Origin: Phallusia mammillata
Lineage: Eukaryota; Chordata; Ascidiacea; Phlebobranchia; Ascidiidae
Length of the DNA: 64,000 nt
Direction: 5' to 3'
NCBI GenBank assembly: GCA_003260075.1
Contig: QLIY01000252.1
Span: 64,506 to 128,505, forward strand
Part shown: positions 34,072 to 48,540 of the stretch, one piece after another
Position numbering within the stretch: the first letter of the stretch is position 1
Layout of the letters: each line of letters starts with the position of its first letter
Translations under genes and position numbers: made by a program
Notes under the pieces: model-generated
Told to the model about the DNA's origin: nothing
What the model saw: only the letters and a program-made list of their open reading frames with translations
The model's database searches: none

Positions 34072-37000
34072 AAATGGCGATTGGAAAGCGGTGGGAAATG
34101 CCTTTTGTGCGACTAATGGGTCGCTAAGATTGGATTGAGTTTGTGTGTATTAGTTACTTGTTTGTGGCATCACGGGTTAGTTTGAAGGGGAAGGGCCAGC
34201 CACAGCTGTAGCTACTCGCTTTTCCTGCGAGCGGGTCGCGATAAAAGAATTCGGGATTTTTTAATTGCTGAATAAACAGCGTACGATGATTCCTCTGGTG
34301 TCGGAAAATATGTTGGTGTTTCAGCTGGCACTTACAACCAAAACAAACGGCCCGAATTATCTGACTCCTTACTTCACAGTGTCAACATATTTTGTTGAAA
34401 ATTCGAGTAGGGTTTCACACCTAAAAGAACGCTTGTCAATTGACTTTAGTTTCTGTCTCGAGCTCATATAGAATGTATAAAAAATGACCAATCGTTTTCC
34501 ATTTCAAATAAAATATCCGCAGATTTATTCAGCAAATTCACATTTATCAATAAATAAATCAATTGCTTGAATTTTATGATTTTAATTTCTGTATGTAGAG
34601 TATTAGAGCAAAATTATATTTATTTGCTATTAGGTGCTAGCTGTCGTACCTCAAAGTTGAACAATGTGCCCAGTTGTGCAGGTCTCTTTTAACTGACCAC
34701 GGTCAAATGGAAAAAGAACCCCAACCGACAAGCTCAACTATCACAATAACCTACAAAGAAAAAAAAATTGAATTTTGCGATAAAATCACCAAATCGCAGC
34801 GATAAGCGAGCAGGCCTAATTGGGTTTCATGCAAAAATCACAGAAACTTCAAACGCCATTGCGCTGGTGACAGAAAGAAGATTGGCGAGGTGTTGCAGAA
34901 GCCGACAGTGCACAGGTGTGAGAGGGACAGGTTACCGGTTGGCCATTCAGCGACGAAACGTTACACCGCGGACTGGCGTGAAAACGTACCTTGTCTCACA
35001 CCTACTAAGTGCCTTTGCCTTCAGTAGCAAGTGGGACAAAGAGTTTTGGGGGGTTTAGGAACTCTTGCCAGGCCACAAGGCTGTTGGTTCTGACGCAAAT
35101 TTGCCCCGCTGGATGGTTTGGATTCTGTCTGGCCTGGCTATGCAAAAAACAGGTGTCCATTTTGTAGGTGGCGGTCCCAGGGAGAAATGTCGCGTGAATA
35201 GTAGTGTACATAAGGTTTTCAATATAGCACATATACAGTTGTATTCAATATACGATCCAATTTTGACATAGAAACGGCCCAGCCACTATTTTTGTATGTA
35301 AATTTTTGCATTAAAATTGTAAAGGTGCATAAAACTTCAATTGATAATATTTTAAAAAATGATTGCCAAGGCCTTATTTGAAGGGTATTTTTACAATTAT
35401 AAACAGCAAAATAGGCTACAATATATATAAACTAAAAACGAGTTTACCCATTTGTTTGTGCAAATAATGCGAACATCATACGACTATATCTTTACAAACG
35501 TTTATATCATTAATCTTTTGTCAATGTAATTATGCATATCTTGTCACTTCTCTTGTAAATTTCACATGGGAAAGCAGAGTTCCCAATTTCCCAATGCAAT
35601 ATAACGCACTTTCGGTGCATTAAAACCGAACGCAATAATTCGTCCTTTGATATTCATAACTCACACAGTTGTAAAAGCGATACCGAACAAATCAATACCA
35701 CGAAAAACAAGTTGTCGCATATCCGATATTGATTCCAGCGCGCCGGACGATATGCACTTACAGCACGTCATAAACGACGTCACAATGAGCGTGTGAACTA
35801 CAACGTTTAGTTCCCACTGGGATAACGGAAGGAAACAGCAGTTGACAAGGCAACAAGTTGCTGGCGCCATTTTCGTGTTAATTCACCGGCTTAGAGACGC
35901 GTGGTTGAAATGTTAGACACGTTTTGCGGCGTCCTGGGAGGCCAGCACTGATTTGACGCCACGATGGGAAGGGTCAGTGGGGTTAATATTGATCCCCGGG
36001 GGACACCGAAACATATACACGTGCGAAAGTTGGCCCGTGTGGGGATGTTTTGCTTCGGGAACAAGGTGACAGCAGGACATGTTTAGGTGCTGGGATTAAC
36101 GTGTAAAAAGCATGTGGCGTGGACCTGATTTTGCTTGCCCAGAATTAAAAAAATGCGATGTTATGTGTTGACCATCAGAAAATATTTTCGACAAATTTTA
36201 CGATTATAATTTTTGCAAACGTTTTATAATGCGTTTGCCGTTGCGTTGTAAAGTTATAAAAAAACATATAGAGAGCAAATAAACTTATAAACAACTTTCT
36301 AAAAATATATACAAATCGTCAAACAAAGAGTTCTGAAGCTATTCAACTTTTATAAGTGTGTTCAAGTTAAATTAAGTGTTATGATCATGTTTTACAGTAT
36401 TTGGTTCCTGGATAAATACCACCAACGTCGAACAGTTTTTCTCCTTATTTGTGTTATCCCAATTAACCCACTATTTGTCCATTACTTTTTGTATACCAGA
36501 ACATGTGGGCGCCAATGGTAGAATCCATTGCCCTAGAAAAGACATTTAAAACCCAATTCGCCTTTATACTTAGGAAGTGGTCTAACACTATAATGACTTA
36601 AGTTCAAAAGGTCACCGGGATTGGTGCCTAAACACAATCACTTAACACCGATTTACAAAGCCCAGCCGTTCCTGCCTGACCATAACCCACGTCAGAGTTT
36701 TAACAAATCCGGTCGGGCAAAGGCTAAGAGAGAACTTGTAAAGGAGGTGTCAATAAAGACTCTGCGGTCGAGGATAATTGCGGCCGACACGCGTTTGTGA
36801 CAAAAGAGATTGCTTTTTTGTAAGTGGGCGGTGGGATCTTCGGTCACAAGGTTAATCGAAGAATTGGACGAAGTCGGTTGATTCATGAAGCTATTAAATC
36901 CATCTAGATCTAGACTATAAAGACTCCCCTTTAATATATGCCCAAAACAACTTTTGCTTATTTTTTTGGTCAAATAACGTTCTGTCATTTATTAACGTGT

Positions 37001-40000
37001 CCTTTGATATGTTTTCTAATTGTTTTTCAGTATTTGTTTTTTTTTACACAAAATTTAAACTTTTTACGCCTTTTCTTTTTGGAAGTACAAAAAGCTTGCT
37101 TTATCAATTTCAGTTAACTACGAACAAAATATGGGTACGTGGCCCAGCCCATCAACAAAGGCTGCCGTTTTTGCGTCTGAAATCCACGTGTCTCCCACTA
37201 AAACTTTTTTCAAACACCAAAAAACGAAAGAAAAAGGGTTCCCAACTTTTTGCATTTTGCCAGTATTCCGACAATGGATAACATGGGGTTTGCTGTCGCC
37301 CGGGACCGGAAACGACACGCGCCACGCGACATAGCGGCGCGACACGTTCCAGGTTGGCAGCAAAGGTGACAAACAAGGCCACGTTGTTGCATACGCACAA
37401 CTGGTCTCAAATTACGGCGGAAAACTCCAAGGCAATTTCCATGTGAAAATACTCTGAACACTGTTGCATTACAGCTCTGATAGGTTGCTGTTTGATCGTG
37501 GCCAGGATGTGGATAGGACAGCCCTATCCGGTTGTCTTAGATGCTATTCACTAGAACAAGTGCCAATTAATAGTACAAAGCGTGAGAGATTTATAAAAAA
37601 TGTCTCCATTCATAAAAATGGATACGAATGAGACTGGACTTTGCAGGTGTTAACGTATAAGAGCATGGAATTCGGTCTTGGCGAATTTATCTCACGGGGC
37701 CAGGTTTGTAATGACGTAGTTTCCAAAAGGTGAAAGCAAATGCCAGACCAACACGTTTAAAAAGTACTTAAATATACTTTTTACAGGAAATAGTTTTGCT
37801 GCAAATTTACTTTACCACTTTATACTTGTTTTTGTAGTAAATCTTTATGTAGCAAAAGCATTTTTTGTTAAAAAGAAAACATTTTTTTTGTAACAGTAAA
37901 TTACGCTTTAGTATGTTTAATCCTTACAGACAGCTTTAATCCCTGGGCCACTTTCCCAACTTAAACCACATGCGATTGGGCTAATAGAATTTATATGCGC
38001 AAAATTAAATTTATACTTCAACACCTAAAAACGCATTGGCCACTAGATGGTGCTTCGTGGGGAGCAGTGACGTCACTTTGGTTCGCACGCCATCAGCGGA
38101 GGCTTCGAAAAAACGCAAAATATTTGTGTCGGGCTAAAGTTGATGTTGTTCTCGAATCGTATTTTCAAAATCGCTACTCCCGGAAATCGACGGCGGCCAA
38201 TTTGACGCCGCACAGACGCTGGTGGAATTTATTAAAGGGAATCCAACGTGTTGCTTTCAGCATTAAAGTACACAATGGTCAACTGTGAAGATTTTTTTGT
38301 TTGCCGCTGTTCGTTTAAATAAAATAATGTTTTTGTGCTTGGCCAATTTTAAGAATAGAGATTTTTTATGTGCGGCGTTTTGTGGTTAAATTTAGGCAAA
38401 AGTTTTAATTCGCATCTGTATTTTTATTAAACAGGTTTTAACTTCACACAACATCGTTTGTAACATTTACTGAACATCTATGGTTTTATTAATTGTCAAA
38501 TCTCTTTTGGAATATTAGAAATTTATCATGTAAAAAAATATAAAAGAGTAAACTACAATCCTCGCCACATAACGATTAAAAGTACCATTCACGCAAAAGC
38601 AAAAATATTCTGTTGTAGATTTGATGCGCAAAACCAAAATCGCGTTTCAACACTACAAGCAAAAAATGCGACACTCTCCTTTAGTAAAATCACGCTAGAA
38701 CGATTTTCAAAATGTACCCACGAAAAACAGGATGGCCTCTTATCCGAACATCATCGAAAGTGTATTTGTGGTGAAATTTTTGGACCTTTTTTCATCCGGA
38801 TTGTGGTATTCGAGGGCACATCTTAATGGCTTGGTGTGGAATTCAAGTTACGCCATGACGTAATCGGTTGTTATAGTTTCCTAACCTAATGTTACTGGGT
38901 GGGTTTAAAGTGCAGCCAGTTCCTGTTGTGGTTTACACCCTAGGCAAGGTTTGTATGTTATTGGGTCGGGCGCGGTTGAAATTTGAAGTGAATGAATTGT
39001 AAATAGGAGTGAGGGCACTTTTTCAAAATTTGGGAGTAATTTGTAATAGTGTGTACCTGTAAAATGTACTGTTTTCTGTTTGATTTTTGCATAGTTCTTT
39101 GACATGCGTGTGGTAACTGAAAACAGTATTCAGTATTACCTTGGTGTGTGAAACATTTTTACTTTTAAATTTTGAAAAAGAACGCCGAAACAATTGTTCG
39201 TTAACGCTATTTAAAAGTCATTTCCTTGTTACATTCTAACATAATAAAAAATAGCAATAATAATAAAAGATTTAACTTCTGGAGTGAGCGGTTTAAAGTC
39301 AATTCTTGACATTAAAATTTATTTTTTGTCTTTTCGTGTTACAGCGTTTTTTGTAAATCATTTTATTGTCACTATTGTGCCACTAGCGCAAACATTTAAT
39401 TAATAATCCCCTCGCAAAATATATCGGTTTCGGAGCAAATAACTTTGGAAGGGACCGCACGTGTTTTAAATTCCATAACTTGCTTCCTAAAGCGCCATTT
39501 TCAAAATTCGAAAAACGCTCAAAATGCGCCAAACCGCAGAGTTACACGACCGGCTCCAAACAACGTAGATAGTGTTAGTCAACACGGCATGGTAACGATG
39601 TGCATCCTGTAAGCATTCGGAAGTGTTTACCCCCACACGGACTGGATTCCGTGCCCGCAACGGTGTAAAGTGCATACCAAGTTAGCTCTCGACAGGAAAC
39701 AAGTGGATTTAAGGAAAGCTACGTTGCAATTTCTGGCATATCTTGAACTTTGACCTGTATGTCTGATCGGTTTCCACTTACTGACATATTTTTCCCGCCG
39801 TTTACCGAGAGCGTTTTCGGATCCGAGCACGGAGTGTCGAACGAGATTAGGTCCACGTAAAGTGGTTTGAAGTTTTGGTGCAAACTTTAAAATAAAAGCG
39901 AATTGAAAACATAATTTCCAGTGGAAACTAATAATTTTTTGTTTTTAATCCAATGCGGCTATAAGGCACCTTGTTCCTTTTCATCTAAAAGTATGTTTCG

Positions 40001-40922
40001 TTTGATAATAAAACGTAGTGAACAGCCTATTGTATTCATTTGCGGTGTTTATTACGATTTCTTACTTTCCGCTCATGACATTGCTCAAGAATTTTACGTA
40101 AATAAAATTAATGATGAAAAATAAGTTGTGTCTCAATTTGTGTTTTTGATTTTAGCAACTCCAATAATTTGTTATTCTAAGTTTCCAAAAAAACGTAGAC
40201 GATTGTTTTGGTTAAGGTAATTTTTGTTAAACCCCAAGGTGATCCTCTGAAGTCATTGAATTTAAGAGACATTTTTTGCGGAGCTTTACTTTCTAAAGAG
40301 ACAAAGTTTTTTTTTCCACCATGCACAAAAATAGTTGTTTGGTAAAAACAACTTTAATGACCCGAAGCGCCCACTGCAGACCTGTTTTACTTCGACATTT
40401 TTTTGCCAATGCGAAAACATTGGATCAATTGATTCGGCACAAGCTGTGCCCTTTGTGGGTCAACGGGGTGGACAGGCTAAATCAGATTAGATTTGTTTTG
40501 TCAGGCAACAGTCAAAACTCACCAGTAATTAATGCCCTTAACCTTCGCTTTAACATCGTTTCGAGTACTCTCCACAAGAAGCCTGTCCATTTTGAAGGTG
40601 ACCTGTCAAAACAATGCCAATTAGCTATGACCGCTACGATAACTTGGAAGTCATTTGTCAAAATGGACCAAGCGGGTGTCTATGACATATTAGCCGGGCC
40701 CCGATGCTATCAATCAGCAATCTTATAAGTGAAGGGCAGCAGGTGAAAAATGCACGCAAAGTCACCAAAACACACGTGCAAGAAGCCTAGTTAAGCTCCA
40801 AAAAACCTTGCTTGCCTCATTAAATAACGCAATAGGATTTCCAGCGCTGACGGCTTATCCCATAACCAAAGTCAAAGGGCAGTAACATTGGGTCACAGGA
40901 AAGCGCCAAGGTGGACGTCCAG

Positions 40923-40945
40923 GGGTCATTGGAGGTCACTGACCC
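40923..40945. promoter_or_regulatory. Candidate nuclear-receptor element (DR4 overlapping IR1)
   Basis: GGGTCA (40923-40928), TTGG, AGGTCA (40933-40938) form a direct repeat with 4-base spacing. The same AGGTCA with C and TGACCC (40940-40945) forms an inverted repeat with 1-base spacing. Both are recognised nuclear-receptor dimer arrangements. Function is inferred from sequence alone. Confidence 0.4.
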
Positions 40946-43900
40946 TTGGAAAGGTGACACTTGGCCGTTTGGGAGGTGGCGTTTTAAGACGGTCAGAAAT
41001 TTAACTGGAAGTGGTCAGTCAAGTCCGGAAAGGGGATGCAAAGTTGGGTAAATAAGGCGGCTAAGGTCCAGAAGTTGTGTTCTCGCATTACGGGTGCCGC
41101 GACTGGGTGTAATTACACAGTGGATACAAAGCCTTTCATGCGGCGTACCAAGGTGCCAAAACGCGCCCGCCAATGTAATGACACTACTTTGTCGTACAAA
41201 GTGCCCACTTAGGTTATGCGCAGCGCCAGTCAATAGGAGTGGTAAGCAGATACCAGGAGGTGTGGAAGGCGTGATTGTTCACTGCTATTGTGACAATTTT
41301 TCCGGCACTTGTCCCGACCAAACGTTTCCCTTGCACCGATGGCAGGGTCGTTGTCATTAGGTCAACGAGATTTTAATCAAAATTTTATCGCCGATTTAAG
41401 TGCTTAAGAACCGCATTCTTTGCACACCTAGAAAAAGTTTCTTTTTCAAGCACACCATACGACAAAAAGATGTTTGCTGGCTTAATTGAAATCTTTCTTA
41501 CAAATTTCATTCCTGAAACTTGCAACAGTTAAACACTAGAAATTCTATGAAACAAAATGTTTACTTTTTTGTATTGGTCTGATTTCCATTTCCAGCACAT
41601 TATCCTGCACAAACAATCGCAGATGACCGAGATGTGTTTTTCGGATCTAACCCATCCTTATAAATCCATTTCTTCTCACAATGTCACACAAAACAGCAAT
41701 AGTCTGATTGTTAAAGCTTCACGCCAGAGTCGCAACTAAATAGGCCGTGAATTTCGCCTATTTGTCGACTTTAAACTTGCCAATCACCCAAACGCCTGTG
41801 CCTTCCGCCATTTTGTTTACCAACGCTTCAGCTGTTAAAAGCAACAAGCGACTTTTGTTGATGCAACAATGCAGCAAAGTGGGCGCCAAAACTGCTGGTC
41901 TTTTGTGTCTTTGATTGTTGAATACAGTTGCTTTAGCTGTTAAATTTTCTCCTTTTGAACGTGTTTTATTAAGTATTCGCTCTATTGCAACTGTCGTGCT
42001 CTTTTTAATAGGTCACTGCAATGTCTAGAGGTGCTTCCGACAAGCCCTTGACTTAAGACTACTGTTGTGAAGTTTTGATAAAACCTTGGTTTAAAAACAG
42101 CCTTTTTGCAGGTAAGTTGACATTTTATTTGCAGAAGTAGTTTTAAAATAGTAACGTTTGAAACTTCATACCGAATACCCACGCTGTTTTTGCACTTTTT
42201 TGTGTTGTTTGTAACCTAGGAAACTATGAAACATAAACGTATTATTTTGGAAAGTTTACAAATGTAATCTATTTGTAAATAGTAGAATTAACTAAAGAAA
42301 CACAAGCTAATTCTTGTTGTTTCTTGTTTCATTTTTTTAGTGACTGTGTACATAAGTATGTTTGGGTTTCTACATTTCAAATTCCATTTAAATAATATCT
42401 AGGCAACATGTCACCCTCACAAGAGTACACACAGTGCTGTTTTGAACCACAGGCGTTTGGCTTGTGAGATTACGAGACCATGTATTTTGACAAAATGTGG
42501 CAGCTTGTACAAACTGCTTATCTAACTTGAAGAAACATTGATGTCTTCATGTCGAGTATCATGTCCGGCACATATGTTCACCCTGATAAAGGTTCAAGGC
42601 ACCTGTGCAGATAAGTTAGCCCTAAATATCCGGAGTCAACTTGTATCTCCAGGATACTGTAGGGCAACTTACATAAGCCAGCATAGCCATCAGCGAGAAA
42701 AGTACACGCTATAATGCGAGTGGTCGTTTGATGACTGGTTTATCAAATCGCATTTATCACCCGGTAACAGCTTATGCGATATTACTACACAGTAGGTCAT
42801 TGATGTACATCAAAGGGGTTAGGACTTCCGGACCTTTATTGCTAACACAGCGCTGGTTAACAGAGTCAACAAAATTATAAAGAAAATGACATGAAACTTT
42901 GCGAGTTTATTCTTTGAAAACCTAATGTACTGTACCAGATTTAAAAGCGACAACGGGAAATGTGCAACCCCTTGGTTATAATTTATGCCGCTGTCCTGGT
43001 TAAAAGGGTGCCTGGTGACAACATACATTTGTTATTACCGGGTCGGTGTGCTGATCAAAGAGCGCAACGCGACAGCGGCGCTGCCAAATGATTTTTCTTC
43101 CAACTGTTGCCTGGCAAAACATTTACGTTTGCTTCGCGGGGCAAACGCGTTTTTAATAATGCCGTAATTTACGACCCGACCTTTATAGTTTCTGCGGGTC
43201 CCCAGCGCCTAAGTACATTGCCTGGCAACAAACCTGTTCAACAATTCTGTAATTGCGATTCAAATCTTATATTAAAACTCCCAATTAATGTTTTGTCTCT
43301 GGCTTAGAATTGCCTGGATTGATGAGAGAAGCGTATTTAGATAACTAAACCTTTGGTTCGTGCATTTAAAAAAACGATTTTCACATGCTTTAATATCCAT
43401 TTTTAGCCGAATTTCTTACATTAGCTGTTAGTTAATGTGTCATGAGGTAGACTTATACAACCAAAATGACTGATCAGGAATGTCACAGATCCAACGTTTG
43501 TGCTGTAAAACTTTACAGTATTGTTAAATTAACTCTTTTAGTGTGATTCGTTTATGTAGCGAGACCAGGAGCAATTCCTTTCGCTCTATCAGTGGGCCCT
43601 AACGTTGAATACCGCTTTAGTAACAGGTGTCTTTTCATTCGTTGTCGCATTGAGCGCCCACAAAACCAGAATAACGAGAAATATATGATCAACATACGCC
43701 CAGAGCGAACGACCAAGATCAAAGCAAGACGGAGTTGTTCTAAGCTATTGCAAACACCATGTCCAAAGTCTCGTAAAGACATTGTCCAAATAGTACTGAG
43801 TCTTCGATTGTGCGCCTGTCGTGGGGCTTTGGCAAACATTTAATTAGCCATTACTGCGACAAAGGTTCATTGCCGCTTTTTTATCTTCTGCCGCCGGATT

Positions 43901-44563
43901 AACGGTTATTTTAGCGAGCACGCCAGTTCCTAAGGCAAACACTACTTCAAAACAGTACAGCAGTCGGAGGCTTTATATTTATGTGTTTGCAGAGGCACGA
44001 CAGGTTCGAAATTTACGCGATTTCGTGCGACGAAGTGGCGACTAGCTTAAGATTCATCATTGTTGGTTTGCTTACTCAGTTTAGGTCGCGCGAAAGATCA
44101 AAGTACAAAGCGACATTAAGAAGATGAGTTTTATTTTTTCAAGTAGCACAACCGACATACGAATACAAATATATGCGCGACGCCTCTGCCAGACAAATCA
44201 ATAGACTTGTAATGTTTGTTCAATTGTCAAAAACGTTAAGATATATCGAGCCCTTTATTATTACGCTTCCCCTTTTAAAATCAAATAAATTCAAGGTGCA
44301 AGTCGTAATATACACTTAGGCATCTATAGCGAACAACAAGTAAAGCCACAATTCATGTTGGTTTTAAACGCAACAACTCCCTAGAAAAATGGTATCTTGG
44401 AATATTTGTCTCGGGTAAATCAGACGCTGGATTTTTGGATAACGACAACGTGACACACACACCATTTCATGTTGTAGTGTTGTACTGAGGTTTTAATTAG
44501 GGCCGTTGTAAATTTTTACCTTAAAAATCGACCGAGAGATTACCGTTAGAAAAAAGGTAGAAA

Positions 44564-44867
44564 GAGGAATGTCTGCTGAAGTGTTTTTAAAAATGTTACT
44601 AAGCATTTTTTTCAAACGGAAGTCTTAAGCATGACTCAGCACTGCCTTATAGGAATGTTTGTCAACTTATTATTACCAGATAATTCGCCCTGGCGGTTAG
44701 ATGCTACATATAAACGAGGAATGTCTGCTGAAGTGTTTTTAAAAATGTTACTAAGCATTTTTTTCAAACGGAAGTCTTAAGCATGACTCAGCACTGCCTT
44801 ATAGGAATGTTTGTCAACTTGTTATTACCAGATAATTCGCCCTGGCGGTTAGATGCTACATATAAAC
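44564..44867. repeat. Tandem duplication, two 152-bp units
   Basis: Units 44564-44715 and 44716-44867 are nearly identical (ACTTATTATTA versus ACTTGTTATTA is the one change noticed) and directly abut. No G run separates them, unlike the other duplications, so this may be either a real tandem duplication or an allelic overlap that was joined without filler. Confidence 0.85.
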
Positions 44868-45110
44868 GTTAGCGAAACAAGCCCTAGGACAAGTTTACGC
44901 GTTCGTACTGAGCTTGTCTGTTTGACGCCTAAATCCCTTATACAAGTTTACCAACAGTTTGAGACCGGAAAAACTACTTTTTTACATAGTTAACAGATGT
45001 TATCGCCACAGGTGGTTATTTGGTTCTTTACATTCTCAATGAGAGCCTTGTGTGAAAACTTAAAAAGGACATTTTTGCCACGCGTTATAGATTGGACTTC
45101 TGGATTCCCA

Positions 45111-45171
<61 letters not shown>
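45111..45171. other. 61-G run, probable gap filler
   Basis: Same kind of run as at 34013 and 54500. A ten-G join with duplicated flanks follows at 45374-45383. Confidence 0.85.
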
Positions 45172-45172
<1 letters not shown>

Positions 45173-45320
45173 ATTGAATCTGCTTTTTTAAACACTCGTC
45201 AGTGCCAAGGTTAAACATAGTTTAACCATATTGTTTCACATGAACCCCTGAGGACATTGTAGTCTTTAAATGATTGAGAGCACAAACATCACTGTCAGCT
45301 TTTTCCATGTACATTTCAAA

Positions 45321-45436
45321 TATCAAAACCACACTTCATTCATAACTCAAGTGTTCTTCAAAAAATATGACCCGGGGGGGGGGAACATTTTTATCAAACC
45401 ACACTTCATTCATAACTCAAGTGTTCTTCAAAAAAT
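45321..45436. repeat. Allelic duplication across a ten-G join
   Basis: About 50 bases ending AAAAAATATGACCC at 45373 recur up to 45443, with ten Gs (45374-45383) between. Same artefact class as the others. Confidence 0.8.
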
Positions 45437-46148
45437 ATGACCCAACATTACGAACAAACGAAAAGACACACAAAAACATTGCATCGCGTGTGGCCCTTTT
45501 CCATTTCCAGCAACTGAAATCCAGCCACCAAGAATCCTTTAATTCGCCTTTCCCATGCTCGTGGCTTACGAAAATTGACACATCCGAGTCTTAGGGCAAA
45601 CCGAAAATTGCTGCCTCCCTTCTAGCACAGATTTGTAGCGCTCACGCGACAAAATAGTAAACTCACATGATCATCGATTTGGTGCAAAACGGCAATGAAC
45701 CCCGGGTGCCGTTTATAGGCTTTAGGGGCCTGTTTCCCACGGCCCCGGACACCCTGGGCGAGCTGGCCCGATAAATTGTTGGTTTAGTCGGGAACCAGCG
45801 GTTTTGTGTCAGCGTTTGAGTTTGATGGTATTTTGTCACGCGAAAATGACTGGTTTTGCGTCATATCGCTGAATATAGATAAGCCGGAACAGGCTTTAAT
45901 GAGGCCGTTACAAATTGTATGACGTGGGCGTATTTGTAAAGTAATCACCATTTTGCAAGTTTGTTTTTCACGGGACGTCTGTAACATTTGGTGGAATATG
46001 TACATTATTTCTGCAGCCAACTTTGAATTTTAAAAAGTATATTTTAAAGTCAAAATGGACATTGAAAAGTGTAATGTGCCATTTTAAAACCAAGACCTTC
46101 CTTTAAACCTTTATGTAAAAGTAAAAATACTAACTTATATCGTATTTA

Positions 46149-46269
46149 GGACAACCGACCACAAGTTTTTTTAATGTAAAACTACACAACCTGCGAAAAC
46201 GTACTCAACATGACTGCAAAAAAAGTTATATAAATAATAGAAAAAAAAAACTTGTGGTCGAGTGTCCGT
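46149..46269. repeat. Foldback element with 17-bp perfect arms
   Basis: CGACCACAAGTTTTTTT (46156-46172) is the exact reverse complement of AAAAAAACTTGTGGTCG (46244-46260). GGACA/TGTCC extends the match outward after a short mismatch. The whole unit is about 120 bp, consistent with a foldback MITE. Confidence 0.65.
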
Positions 46270-48029
46270 ATCAAAAATGTTTGAAAATGCAAAAATAGCT
46301 AATCATATATAAAGCGTCGTTTGTCAAGCATATGGAACACAAGGTTTTTCGATTAAAACTGTCGACTGGTTAAACAGTGAATTGCGTTTAATCATTTACA
46401 AAGACAATTATGGTGTTTATGCAATCGCTCCATCATTTGTCCTGAAGTCACAACATAAATTGATTCATGGCCCTGCGAGAATTTGACATCACAAATTTGT
46501 AATCATTGGGAATTTAAATTTGCATCTCTAATTATAAATGCCCCTAGCTAAACCCATTCGTCAATTACAGCGCCTGTCGTTCTCTTTATACACCGTGTAA
46601 TTGAACCAACAAAGTACCCAATCTGTATTTAGGTCTACAAATTACAACACATTGTACACAATCAATAAACATCAGGCATCATTTTTCGTTGAATGACTTT
46701 TTTCACTGATCTTGCCTACCAATGTCAACCCGTTTCGCAATGATAAAATTAGGCAAGATTTGTTAAAATAATAATAAACATATATCTTAGCCTAAAGGTT
46801 AATAGTCATGCTATAGTACTCGTATGTGGCAACGTGCATGGTTGCTTGGAATGCCATTTTTTGATTGTCTAAATCTGAATAAAGTTTGAAGTTAGTAAAT
46901 TGTTGCAGATGTAATTCGACCTGCCGTATATTCAAGTATTTTTTCTCTTTGTTTTGGGCAAACCATAATACGGAACGTTTCTGAACAAGATTATACACAC
47001 AAAGCAATCAAACATACATGCTTGGTGACACAAAGCTTTGTTATGAATGTGGAGTAGCCTATAGGTTCGCTAAAATACATTTCACAGACTTAACGGGTGG
47101 TTGCGTTTTATTTGTCCTTCCAACCCCAAAGACTGGTCACTGGCTTTATTAGTTACGCATTAGGACGTTCATTATCCTTTGCTATGAGAGAACGATAAAT
47201 CGGTTTGCTCCGATGCCTGGCGAATCGATTAATGACAGAGGGTTTTAAACATAGCTCTAAGGAATTCAGTTGACTTTTTAAGCGATTTTAGGAAAATGGA
47301 CCATGTTATCGTTCTAAATTTGGCAATTTTGTAAGTTAAAATGTCAGGGACAAAAATAGAAGTTTTTACTACTAATTGTAAATTCACAAATATTTGTGAA
47401 ATTTGACATTCAAAACAGAACCCGTGCAACAACATGAAACAAACACATGGAAAACAGATATTCATTTAATCAACAACTAATTACTCCACGCACATATTTT
47501 GCAACCCGATTCACATACAACAGTTTTTCGTACGTTTGCACAGAAACAGAAAACCATCCAGTCACTCCTGTTTTAAAAGAGGGACTTATAACCCTTAAAC
47601 TCACTTACACATCTCGCCTGATCAGAAGTCAAAAGAGTTTTACTGACAACTATCCGACGATTAAATGGGTTTTGTTTGCGTGCAGGGACCAGCCCAAAAT
47701 CTCGACCCAGCGTGTTTGGCCATTGTGACTTCATAATGGGGTAGTTTGTTTTCAGCGATCGGTTTATCTTACTCGTTTATTGGCACAGGTGCGCGATTGG
47801 CGATACCGTTTCCGACATTGACATTCCGCGGTCAGATTTCGCGACAAAAACCTGTCCAAATTTGTTTAAACCGTAACTGATTTGGCGAGCAGTGTTCCCC
47901 AATCGTTTTTCGAAGTGTTTTTTCTGATGTTTGGCCATAACTTACAAAATTGGCACTGCTTCTACGACAGTTGCTAAATAATTTGTTTGTTCGCGGACAA
48001 TGTCGTAATTTAAATCTTGCCAGAGTACA

Positions 48030-48540
48030 CTTACAGTTGGCTGACTAAAAACGTTACCTTCCGTATTTTGTGTAGTGGATACTGTAATCAGAAAAATATA
48101 TAACCTACGAGAGAAAGATGCTAATAACAAACTACCAAACCCGTTTTAAGATTGCAGACATTTCGGGGGGGGGGCCGTTACCTTCCGTATTTTGTGTAGT
48201 GGATACTGTAAACAGAAAAATATATAACCTATGAGAGAAAGATGCTAATAACAAACTACCAAACACGTTTTAAGATTGCAGACATTTCAAATCAATGCAA
48301 TAAATTTTACAGGATTCTTATTACAGAAGCTCCAGTCAAATGGAAACCATGACGTGTAGTTCGTGTTTTATACCGGGGGGGGGGAAATACATAACCTATG
48401 AGAGAACGATGCTAATAACAAACTACCAAACCCGTTTTAAGATTGCAGACATTTCAAATCAATGCAATACATTTTACAGGATTCTTATTACACAAGCTCC
48501 AGTCAAATGGAAACCATGACGTGTAGTTCGTGTTTTATAC
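48030..48540. repeat. Three near-identical segments across two ten-G joins
   Basis: Sequence beginning near GCTAATAACAAACTACCAAAC appears before 48165, again in 48175-48374, and a third time from 48385, separated by ten-G runs at 48165-48174 and 48375-48384. The copies differ at a few sites, as alleles would. Confidence 0.8.

Noticed and set aside
34768..35058. 96-codon plus-strand frame
   Set aside because: No motif or splice sites; Arg-rich by composition only.
40321..40728. 135-codon open frame on the plus strand
   Set aside because: No recognisable domain, no splice context and composition typical of a chance frame in the GC-richer island.
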